Assembly: GCF_002741035.1 (NCBI RefSeq)
Contig: NZ_CP016808.1
Coordinates: 682,001-746,000 of the forward strand
Direction: 5' to 3'
From: Paenibacillus sp. BIHB 4019
Lineage (GTDB): Bacteria; Bacillota; Bacilli; Paenibacillales; Paenibacillaceae
DNA length: 64,000 nucleotides
Both the position numbers and the translations under genes were made by a program. This document shows, in pieces, positions 35,057-42,854 of this stretch; within the stretch, counting starts at the first letter, position 1, and the number at the start of each line of letters is the position of its first letter. The notes under the pieces were generated by a model. It was not told where the DNA came from. It was given only the letters and a program-made list of their open reading frames with translations, and did not search any database.

Positions 35057-36298
35057 ATGACTAATATTCCAGTTACAATGGGGACGTTATCTCAGCAGGA
35101 GCCATCCATAACAATAAACAGCCTGAACAACTTGACGGTAATCGTTACTTCCAGCAGCATTGCGACAGGCACTTCCAGGATCAATGTATACGTATCGCAA
35201 GATGGAGGTTTTACCTATCCTTCAACCCTCACACTCCCTCTTCCAAGCGGATTTACTACTCAAGGCAATGCGGTTGGAGCTTATGGATACAGTAATACGT
35301 TTATGATATCGAACACCCAATTAAATATTAACCCGGTCAGAGACTCCTCTATTTCTGTCTATACTTCCACAGATAACGGAGTGACTTTCTCTGGACCCGT
35401 TATAACTTGTCAAGGCTATGATGCGCAAATTTATAATGACAAACCTTGGATCTATATCGACAATTCCAATGGCAGTCCCTATCTAGGAATAGCCCATATT
35501 GCCTTCACACGTTACTATGATAATTTCGCGGCCTCTGGACAGTTTTATCAACGGTCCTTGGATTCAGGACAGACATGGTCAACTCCACAATTATTGTCCA
35601 ATCAAATGACCGGAAGCGCAGGATTCGGAACGAATGTCGCTGTAGGGCCAACTGGTCAAGTTTATGTCGCATGGGCCCAATATAGCCCTGGAAACCCGCA
35701 GTTTCTCTTCCGTCGTTCTGATGATGGAGGGGTAACCTTCAATCCGATTGTATCCGTATCGAATATATCTCTTGTTCCTAGTCCGCTTCCTGTACCTGGC
35801 TGGGGATTTCGAGTTCTCACAAGCGCCTTTCTAGCCGTAGATGTTTCTCCGAATCAAGGTCAAGGGATTGTATACGCTGTGTGGCAGGATTACAGAACAG
35901 GTTTTTCACACATCTATCTTTCAAGATCCACGAATGCAGGAAATACTTGGTCTACGCCTATTCAAGTAGACGACAGCCCTCTAGGAACACAAAATTTTTA
36001 TCCTAATATTTCAGTCTCTCGAGTAACAGGACTCATCCAAATTGTCTATTATACAAATCGAGTAAACTCCAGCTTGCTGGATGTATACGGTACAACCTCT
36101 GGTGATGCTGGCGCTACGTTCGCAGTCAATACACGCCTTTCCGCGGCTTCTTTCGACCCTAACGCAGACCCAAGTTACGGAGAGCCTTGCAGATCTCTAG
36201 GCGACTATATTGACGTTGCATTTTCTTACCCCGACAGACCAACTACGGTCTGGACCGGAATGATTAACAATGTTCAAAATATTATTTCGAATCTGTAA
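35057..36298 (+). CDS. BNR / Asp-box repeat beta-propeller (sialidase-like fold)
   Basis: A 413-residue protein with six Asp-box motifs of the S-x-D-x-G-x-T-[WFY] type: SQDGGFTY, STDNGVTF, SLDSGQTW, SDDGGVTF, STNAGNTW and SGDAGATF. They are spread evenly, one per predicted blade, so a six-bladed propeller as in sialidases is likely. There is no signal peptide, and I could not identify the arginine triad of true sialidases, so enzyme activity is not claimed. Starts at 35057 behind GGGGGCGAGG. A terminator follows. Confidence 0.82.
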   Translation: MTNIPVTMGTLSQQEPSITINSLNNLTVIVTSSSIATGTSRINVYVSQDGGFTYPSTLTLPLPSGFTTQGNAVGAYGYSNTFMISNTQLNINPVRDSSISVYTSTDNGVTFSGPVITCQGYDAQIYNDKPWIYIDNSNGSPYLGIAHIAFTRYYDNFAASGQFYQRSLDSGQTWSTPQLLSNQMTGSAGFGTNVAVGPTGQVYVAWAQYSPGNPQFLFRRSDDGGVTFNPIVSVSNISLVPSPLPVPGWGFRVLTSAFLAVDVSPNQGQGIVYAVWQDYRTGFSHIYLSRSTNAGNTWSTPIQVDDSPLGTQNFYPNISVSRVTGLIQIVYYTNRVNSSLLDVYGTTSGDAGATFAVNTRLSAASFDPNADPSYGEPCRSLGDYIDVAFSYPDRPTTVWTGMINNVQNIISNL

Positions 36299-36306
36299 AA
36301 TTAATT

Positions 36307-36344
36307 AAAAAAGCGTTGGGGTGTATTTGCCTTCAACGCTTTTT
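36307..36344 (+). terminator. Terminator of the BNR-repeat gene
   Basis: AAAAAAGCGTTG pairs with CAACGCTTTTT and ends in a T-run. Convergent reading from the CRISPR side would also meet it. Confidence 0.85.
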
Positions 36345-36456
36345 ACGATTTAAATTTTTGGTGTATGAAATGAATTCTAACCTGGTCCAATAAGATCGTT
36401 TGATTATTCCGGTATGATTATCAAGGAACTAGTATCAAAAATGTATAACATATCGT

Positions 36457-36498
36457 AAAAAAGCAATAGCGGTGCTGGTATGAGCAGAGCAGCACCGC
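36457..36498 (-). terminator. Terminator of the CRISPR array 2 transcript
   Basis: GCGGTGCT (36469-36476) pairs with AGCACCGC (36491-36498) and, read leftward, is followed by CTATTGC and a T-run (A-run 36457-36462). It lies 23 bases past the oldest repeat, where the pre-crRNA should end. Confidence 0.7.
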
Positions 36499-36520
36499 AT
36501 ATGGACAAGTTATAGTACCT

Positions 36521-37096
36521 GTTTCAACGCCGTGCACTTCATATGGAGTGCGACAGGGGCATACGAGCCAATCGATGTGTGATATACGGGTTTCAATCCA
36601 TGCACTCTGTACGGAGTGCGACGAACGGATGGAAAGCACTCTGCAAAGAGCTAAAGCGTTTCAATCCACGCACTCCGTACGGAGTGCGACCAATAATACC
36701 CATGATAGTCAATAGTTATTTTGTGTTTCAATCCACGCACTCCATACGGAGTGCGACCCTACGAAATACCTTTTAGCCCTTTGTAATCGTGTTTCAATCC
36801 ACGCACTCCATACGGAGTGCGACCTGGAGGCTGGTAGCACGCTGAAAATCTATGTTAGTGGTTTCAATCCACGCACTCCATACGGAGTGCGACACTCTCC
36901 GCAAGTTCCGCATTGCTTTTCAATCAGGTTTCAATCCACGCACTCCATACGGAGTGCGACACTCTCCGCAAGTTCCGCATTGCTTTTCAATCAGGTTTCA
37001 ATCCACGCACTCCATACGGAGTGCGACCCGCCTGAACTGCGGGCACTGGTTGACCAGCACTACGTTTCAATCCACGCACTCCATACGGAGTGCGAC
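36521..37096 (-). CRISPR. CRISPR array 2, type I-C, nine repeats
   Basis: Nine repeats starting at 36521, 36590, 36658, 36725, 36791, 36861, 36928, 36995 and 37064; 33 bases each except the first, which is degenerate (34 bases). Spacers are 33-37 bases. Spacers at 36894-36927 and 36961-36994 are identical, a duplicated repeat-spacer unit. Changes toward the left end mark the trailer; the leader is on the right next to cas2. Repeat sequence is that of array 1. Confidence 0.98.
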
Positions 37097-37276
37097 AGCG
37101 AAAATACTAGTGATTGATCCCATCATGGCATCAATCACCCCATTTTTCAATAAATATAATAGCAAAAAAATCTGAATAAAACCTTGACTTTTCTTGAAAT
37201 GAATCAAATTCGACAAGTTTCTACAATATTTGAGGTGCGAATCCCCTAGGGTTTTTATGGGAGCTTCACATTCGCA
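37097..37276 (-). promoter_or_regulatory. Leader of CRISPR array 2
   Basis: AT-rich leader between the newest repeat and cas2. It shares with the array 1 leader AGCGAAAATAC beside the repeat, CCATCATGGCATCA at 37120s, and the identical 37-base block at 37231-37267. TGCGAAT/ATTCGCA form an inverted repeat at 37236-37276. These are the sites where new spacers should enter. Confidence 0.85.
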
Positions 37277-37301
37277 GAATGAACCCGCAAAAATTTTTCA
37301 C

Positions 37302-37592
37302 TTATAGAATAAGCGCTGCTTCCATATCATAGGCTTCTTTTGCCCCAATATGCTCAACCTTGCTTTTGTGATTATCACCCAAATTGTAGAAGCGCAGGCT
37401 GTCCGTCTGCTTATCGATCAGTTCCTCTAATTCATACTTCAATTGGCGAAACTTCGTCGCATCTACAATACACTCAAATACGGAGTTCTGTACCCTTTGA
37501 CCGTAATTTAGACAGGTTTTTGCCACTCGGGAGAGCCTTCTACGCCCTTCCTTGCTCGATGTACTCACATCATACGTAATTAATACGAGCAT
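37302..37592 (-). CDS. cas2: CRISPR-associated endoribonuclease/adaptation protein Cas2
   Basis: A 96-residue ferredoxin-fold protein, MLVLITYDVSTSSKEGRRRL with the conserved strand-1 Asp (YDV), and FECIVDATKFRQLKYELEELI. It forms the Cas1-Cas2 integrase. It is the last cas gene, nine bases after cas1 and 26 bases from the leader of array 2. Confidence 0.97.
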   Translation of the reverse strand: MLVLITYDVSTSSKEGRRRLSRVAKTCLNYGQRVQNSVFECIVDATKFRQLKYELEELIDKQTDSLRFYNLGDNHKSKVEHIGAKEAYDMEAALIL

Positions 37593-37600
37593 ACAATCAC

Positions 37601-38632
37601 CTACTTCCAGAAAAATGGCGGATATTCGTCCAAATCACCACGAATATGCCTCGCAAGCAATAAGGCCTGGGCATAAGGAACGAGCCCCCAGGCTATCTTT
37701 TCGTTCAAATAGGGGTGCATAATCTTCTCTTGCTTGCGTTCCTGCCACGCCTTGAGTACCGCTTTCCTCGTGTCATCGTCCATGATGACGGCTCCATTTT
37801 CTTTTTTCACGAAGCCGCTGTCGTTAACGACCTTCTTGTTAATCAGGTACAACACCATTCGGTCGGCATACACGCTCCGCAGCTCCTCCATCATATCCAG
37901 GGCAAGGGAAGCCCTACCCGGACGATCTCGATGCAGAAAGCCCACGTAAGCATCCAAGCCTACGGACTCCAGCGCGGCTGTCACATCTTTCGCAAGCAGC
38001 GAGTAGGTAAACGAAAGCAACGCATTGACATTATCCAGTGGAGGCCGCTTGTTTCGCCCATGGAAAAAAAACTGCTCCTTTTGCTGCAAAATCAACTGGT
38101 CAAACACCGAGTTGTATTGCACAGTAGCCGTTCCTTCCAACCCACGCAAAATATCCAGCTGCTCTACGCCGCGAATAAGCTTCATCGTCTCCGATAGCGA
38201 AGCACTCACCTGCTTCATTCGCTCAGTGTCCATACGCAGTGCATGATCCCGCAAGGCACGTTCAATAACCCACTTGCTGTTATACACTTTTCCCAAAATC
38301 ATATTTCTGGCAAAAAAAGCGCTTCGGCGCTCATCATCAGAAATGCGGTACTGCTCCTTGCGGAGCACAACGTTCCCTTTATCCTCACCGACTACCCTTG
38401 CCAAAAATCGACCATTGCGTGTCATAAAGGTCAGTTCAATGTTATTTTCTGCGCATTTCCCCATAAGAGCTGGACTGACTCCCGCATAACCAAAGGTGCA
38501 GACTCCCTCCAAATTATGGAGGGGATAGCGTCCAGCAATTTCGTCATCTCGCTTTATAACAATATTTTCGCCATCGAGTGATAAATACGTATCCGGCATC
38601 GTAACAAACAGCGTATTCAGCAGCTTTTTCAT
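37601..38632 (-). CDS. cas1: CRISPR-associated integrase Cas1 (type I-C)
   Basis: A 343-residue integrase. The N-terminal beta domain begins MKKLLNTLFVTMPDTYLSLDGENIVIK; the helical domain includes GFLHRDRPGRASLALDMMEELR with the conserved His and acidic residues of the active site. Normal length, intact. It overlaps cas4 by four bases (ATGA). Confidence 0.97.
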   Translation of the reverse strand: MKKLLNTLFVTMPDTYLSLDGENIVIKRDDEIAGRYPLHNLEGVCTFGYAGVSPALMGKCAENNIELTFMTRNGRFLARVVGEDKGNVVLRKEQYRISDDERRSAFFARNMILGKVYNSKWVIERALRDHALRMDTERMKQVSASLSETMKLIRGVEQLDILRGLEGTATVQYNSVFDQLILQQKEQFFFHGRNKRPPLDNVNALLSFTYSLLAKDVTAALESVGLDAYVGFLHRDRPGRASLALDMMEELRSVYADRMVLYLINKKVVNDSGFVKKENGAVIMDDDTRKAVLKAWQERKQEKIMHPYLNEKIAWGLVPYAQALLLARHIRGDLDEYPPFFWK

Positions 38633-39288
38633 TCGTACAACCTGCTTTCAATAAAGCTTGAAACGGGTTTTCGCTCCAGCATTTCCGGCAAACAAACGAC
38701 ATTCAAAGAGCAGCTCTGACAATGCGTCCCCGTCTTAGCCCGTGGTGTGTGATTCCGCTCATAGTAGTGACGCATCTCCTCAAGACTTTGCTTGACCTTC
38801 GCTTTGTCTGCTTCGGTGACCGGCACCTCAACCCGATGCTTGATTTCATCATAATAGAGATAGCCCAACGACAGCTCGCACATTAACATCTCTTCCAAAC
38901 ACATGAGCTGAGCGACTAATTGCGAGCGATCGGAATCGTTCCGCTTCGGCTTGCCGCGTTTGTATTCCACCGGATAAGGAAGGTAAACCCCTTCCTCACC
39001 CGCCAGCGGAACACCCGAGCTATCTCGAACAAACTCAACGACATCGCATATGCCGGAAATGCCCAGCCGCCGCGACTGTACAGGAAGCGCACGGACAATG
39101 AGCTTGTCCCCGCGTTTCTCTCGCAGCATCGGCTGGTCGGCTTTACGATGCAAATGCGCACCCTCTACCGTGCGGACATTTTCTTCCCATTGCTGCTCAA
39201 TATGGATAAGCGCCCATTGCCTCCGGCAAAAGTTGAAATGCTGAATGCCAGATAGCATTAGAAAATCTTCTTCGTTATTGTCCCACAT
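38629..39288 (-). CDS. cas4: CRISPR-associated Cas4 (PAM-selecting nuclease)
   Basis: A 219-residue RecB-like nuclease with an iron-sulfur cluster: the first Cys lies in FNFCRRQWALIHIEQ, the last three in THCQSCSLNVVCLP. The nuclease motif YPVEYKRGKPK supplies the catalytic Glu-Lys. In type I-C it trims prespacers and selects for the PAM. I place the start at ATG 39288, inside the end of cas7, with GGAG ten bases before; 39312 is an alternative. Confidence 0.96.
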   Translation of the reverse strand: MWDNNEEDFLMLSGIQHFNFCRRQWALIHIEQQWEENVRTVEGAHLHRKADQPMLREKRGDKLIVRALPVQSRRLGISGICDVVEFVRDSSGVPLAGEEGVYLPYPVEYKRGKPKRNDSDRSQLVAQLMCLEEMLMCELSLGYLYYDEIKHRVEVPVTEADKAKVKQSLEEMRHYYERNHTPRAKTGTHCQSCSLNVVCLPEMLERKPVSSFIESRLYE

Positions 39289-40141
39289 ATCTTTGGGGCT
39301 CCAAGCCCTCAAGCGGCTGAATCGTCCAAGTATAGTCGTCGATCGACTTTCCTTCGACTACTCCTTCTTTCAATTGAATTTGCAAAGAGCGATGTACCTT
39401 CGCTGAGGAATATTGTCCAAGCTTGGACTGGTGTTTCCACCAGTAAAGCTGATGGACTTCCATGCTGCCGTCCGGGCGCGCGGATGAGGTATCATTTTCA
39501 AAAAGAGTAATAAGTGCCTGTCTAATCTTCTCCGTATCGTCCATAGTAAAGCCTGTTTTCTCCGCCAATTGTGTATTGATGCTGCCATAGATGACATACA
39601 CGCCAAAATCCACTCTATGCTTCATCCCCATCGTGTCTGAGCCCTTCTTGTTTGGGTCCCTGCCCGTCACCGAATTGACGCTTTTCGTAATTTGCATGCT
39701 GGAAATAGAGATTGGCTCGACGCTGAAGGCTGTATGAATAGATACCGGGCCCCGAATACCAACAGACACATCGGTACCGCTAAAAGCAAACACCTGACCG
39801 AAGCTCCGTACATCAATCCATGCCTTGCAGGCTGCCTGGGCGTAAAGCTCATTGTTTTGCTTTTTACCCTTGGCATACTCTTGAATGTCGGCATTCGCAT
39901 CAACGCGCTCTTTAATGCTGCGGTACCCATCGTCCCGACGCTCATCCGACTGTACGAGAATCGCTTCTCCCATGTCCTGCAACCTGTTGCGGATTTTGCG
40001 CTTTAGGCACACATCGGAAATTTCGCCATTCCCTTCATAGGTTTGCCTTGGACGATTGCCATTCAATGGATCGCCATTGGGATTGGCATTTTGGACGGAC
40101 AGAATAACGGCAAAATCAATTTTATGGTCAAGTACGCTCAT
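39275..40141 (-). CDS. cas7: Cas7 / Csd2, backbone subunit of type I-C Cascade
   Basis: A 288-residue RAMP protein that coats the crRNA. It begins with IDFAVILSVQNANPNGDPLNGNRPR, the Csd2/Csh2 hallmark, and contains VNSVTGRDPNKKGSDTMGMKHRVDFGVYV. Intact and of normal length. It lies 53 bases downstream of the second half of cas8c. Confidence 0.97.
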   Translation of the reverse strand: MSVLDHKIDFAVILSVQNANPNGDPLNGNRPRQTYEGNGEISDVCLKRKIRNRLQDMGEAILVQSDERRDDGYRSIKERVDANADIQEYAKGKKQNNELYAQAACKAWIDVRSFGQVFAFSGTDVSVGIRGPVSIHTAFSVEPISISSMQITKSVNSVTGRDPNKKGSDTMGMKHRVDFGVYVIYGSINTQLAEKTGFTMDDTEKIRQALITLFENDTSSARPDGSMEVHQLYWWKHQSKLGQYSSAKVHRSLQIQLKEGVVEGKSIDDYTWTIQPLEGLEPQRYVGQ

Positions 40142-40193
40142 TTAAATCTCTCCCTGTATATTTATTAGTAAACTCGTAGATTGCTAGACTTGG

Positions 40194-40601
40194 CTATTCC
40201 TCAATATCGTCTTGGTCACTGTCCTGACCCTGTGTTATGTCGCTGCCTTTATCTTTCTTGCTCGTATACAGATCGTGGCGCTGGCTATAAAAACCAAGCA
40301 GGTACAACCCGCTAAGCGGACTATCCGTAAACTCCTCAGGCTTCAGCATCGCACCCACTTCATCCAGCAAACTATTGTAGTACCTAGCATCCGTCCCCAT
40401 CCGCGCCTGATAAGGTTGAAGGTTGGATTGGATAATACTCCATGTACGTCCCGGACGCTGGGCAAAAGCGTTCATGTAGCGCACTGCGTTCGTTGCCCGC
40501 TTCTCTTCTTTGCCTAACGCCCTTCTCTCAAGCACATCAGCAATCGCAAGCATTCTGCCAAACAGATAGCTGCGATCATCCAATTGTTTATTCAGGCTCA
40601 C
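40194..40601 (-). CDS. cas11c: Putative Cas11c small subunit from an internal start in cas8c
   Basis: Type I-C small subunits are known to be made by internal translation of the cas8c 3' end. Here GTG 40599-40601 has AAGGGGG eight bases upstream and opens 135 codons (QLDDRSYLFGRMLAIADVLERRA, helical), in the size range expected. A later ATG at residue 17 of this frame would give 119 residues. It lies beyond the cas8c frameshift, so it would still be made. This is inference from position and ribosome site; no experiment in this organism. Confidence 0.55.
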   Translation of the reverse strand: MSLNKQLDDRSYLFGRMLAIADVLERRALGKEEKRATNAVRYMNAFAQRPGRTWSIIQSNLQPYQARMGTDARYYNSLLDEVGAMLKPEEFTDSPLSGLYLLGFYSQRHDLYTSKKDKGSDITQGQDSDQDDIEE

Positions 40602-42118
40602 TTGGAAGGCCCCCTTCTTATTCGTTTTATTGACGAGCGCACAGGTGATGCTCAGCGTCTTCTCCCATTCCCATGGCTCCATACCTACAGGATTAGAGGC
40701 GCGGCTTATCGCGCTGCGAACGATATCTATCGGGATCGGACGCCCATCTACGATGCAGGGCAGCATCCGCTCCAGCAGCCCTTTCACCACCTTGTCGCTT
40801 GCCCGCGGCCCGTAAGCGGCAAAACAATATCCTTTGTAGCTGGCGCTCCTGTAAATGCTGCATAGCTATCCTCCTCGTTTTTGCGGTACCTATGGCGCCA
40901 AAAACAGGATTCATGCCATTGCTGCAATCGATCCATGAACAGCTCGCGATTCATATCGCGGTAATATACAATAGACAGCCGTCCCGGAGTAGCTGCATCC
41001 AGCGTCATAATAATGACATTCGATTTATATTCGCCGTCGTAACGGTAGCCGCTAAGTGCCTTTCTTACTTCTTCTGCATGCTCCCTATGCGCTGCATTTC
41101 CAACCGACAGCTCGTCATCCTCCTCCTTATCCAGATAGTCGAACAAATCCCCCGCCGGGTCTGGCACTTCGATCCGATCTGGTCCCCACACCAGAAAAAC
41201 TTTACCGTCGAGCGTGAAGGATTGACGGTCAATCAGCCATTTCAGCGCATTATGCGCCTTCTGCGAAGCCTCATAGCTGACGGAGGCTGCATCACGGCTC
41301 GTACGAAATCTCCCCCGAAACGTGAAGCCGCTTGAGTCATTCGCTGAAATAAGCTTCGTTTTATCGCCAGAGTTGCGGATTTTCGAAGCATGCTTGTCCG
41401 CATAAGGAAGCTGCTCGCCTGTCACATAACATAAGTCCGTCTCTGCAAGCTGCCCATTATAAAAATCAATAAAGGACTGCTGAACTTCCCGGTCCCGCCA
41501 CAGCCTTGGCTCAGTTTCACCTGGAATTTGCACAGCGAATCGTACAAAAGCCGAGCTTTGATCAGAGGCAATCACTTTGAAAATATCTGGCTTCTCCTTG
41601 CTTTCCTCGCCTTCCGGTGACACCCATTTTTCCAGAAGCTTGCCCTTGTTATCTGTCCATAGCACGTTATGCTCTACTAAATCCGCTATCAACGTACCTT
41701 TCTGCAAATATTGATAGACACTCTCCACCTTTGGATGTGAAAAAGCAGACGTACACCATTTACGCAGCTGCTCCATATAATCCGCATAAGGCGTATGCTT
41801 TTTCACCTCGCCAACATATTGCTCATAGTCGCCAGCGACATACATAAGCTTATCGAACAACGGATATGGAACGGGCGCGCTTGTCCGGCTTGCCGCAGCC
41901 TCAGTGCAAGGAATGATTGTGCTTCCTTCCTCCTTTGCAATGGGTTTTGCTCCTTGAAACACGCCCTTCCCGTTCAAATTCACTTCAATATGCGCACTCT
42001 GCGTCGTATGTGAAATCGGGATGAGCGCATATTCACGGCCATTTCTTTTTTTCTCAAAAACTCCTATAGCATCTGTATGGTTGTCATAGGTTTTGCTCAA
42101 ATTTGCTAGCCAGCTCAT
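40194..42118 (-). pseudogene. cas8c: cas8c (csd1), large subunit of type I-C Cascade, split by a one-base frameshift
   Basis: The first frame (42118-40784) encodes 444 residues from [19 protein letters not shown] to KDIVLPLTGRGQATRW and then stops. The second (-) frame continues in the next register: from the same bases it reads FAAYGPRASDKVVKG and then LLERMLPCIVDGRPIPIDIV to the end at 40194. The two join at a T-run of four (40821-40824 on the + strand as A); a fifth T would restore one frame of 641 residues, the usual Csd1 length. All else is intact. Start overlaps the cas5c stop (ATGA). Either a natural frameshift mutation, a recoding site or a sequencing error. Confidence 0.88.
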
Positions 42119-42837
42119 GCATTCTCCCCCTCTGCAAATATTTGCTCATGCAGTTGGTCGACAGGCTCCATATTTTCAGGGCCAAATGCTTTTGCGGCAC
42201 CTTCCCCGGTTTTGCGAGTCAGAAGGCAAGCCTCTGGACGAATGAATTTGATGATGCCATGCTCCATCCTGGCTCTCCAAAGCCTGGTCTCGCGTTCCGA
42301 GCTTCCCGTTTCATCCGGATAGCTAATGCCATGCACCATATGGCCAAAGTCAATTTCCGGCACCTTATCATAAGAGCCTTCTCCTATGCCAAATTCGCAA
42401 GGCTCTACATACCCCTGACATTCACGAGTCCCGAGAAAAATATCCCTGCGCCCTCCTGCCTGAACCGATCGTTTAGCAATATTATGATGCTTATGTTCAT
42501 TGCGATCATAGACGAGATCTTCCCGATAAGGATTAAACTCAAAATAGGCGCGAACCTGATATTTCACATCCTTCAAATAGGTATAATAGGCAAGCATATT
42601 TCCGCCGTTATATTCAATGGGGCGAATTCCCTTGGACTCCGTCTGAATGACGTTCATGATACGAACTTCATCGATGTACCAAATGAATGTGGGCTTCCAG
42701 TAAATCGATTCCACAATCCCTTTCAGAGCTTGATAAGTAGGAACCTGATAGCTGAATTTCTCTCCCCCGATTTTGGTCAATGGGTCTGTAAATAACGCGT
42801 ATTTCCCGTTTACCTCGAACTCAATTTGATTACGCAT
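42115..42837 (-). CDS. cas5: Cas5c, crRNA-processing subunit of type I-C Cascade
   Basis: A 240-residue RAMP protein. In type I-C it takes the role of Cas6 and cuts the pre-crRNA. It begins [45 protein letters not shown], the typical Cas5d start. It also has [20 protein letters not shown] near the C-terminus. It starts 17 bases after cas3 and overlaps cas8c by four bases. Confidence 0.96.
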   Translation of the reverse strand: MRNQIEFEVNGKYALFTDPLTKIGGEKFSYQVPTYQALKGIVESIYWKPTFIWYIDEVRIMNVIQTESKGIRPIEYNGGNMLAYYTYLKDVKYQVRAYFEFNPYREDLVYDRNEHKHHNIAKRSVQAGGRRDIFLGTRECQGYVEPCEFGIGEGSYDKVPEIDFGHMVHGISYPDETGSSERETRLWRARMEHGIIKFIRPEACLLTRKTGEGAAKAFGPENMEPVDQLHEQIFAEGENA

Positions 42838-42854
42838 GGATATCCTCCCTTCCT

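Noticed and set aside
35057..36298. True sialidase activity
   Set aside because: Asp-box repeats alone do not show activity, and I could not find the arginine triad or an export signal.
36543..37175. Open frames running through CRISPR array 2
   Set aside because: They are translated repeats and spacers, not genes.
40780..40830. Programmed -1 frameshift in cas8c
   Set aside because: The site does not match a canonical slippery heptamer in the right frame, so a one-base deletion or sequencing error is preferred, though not proven.
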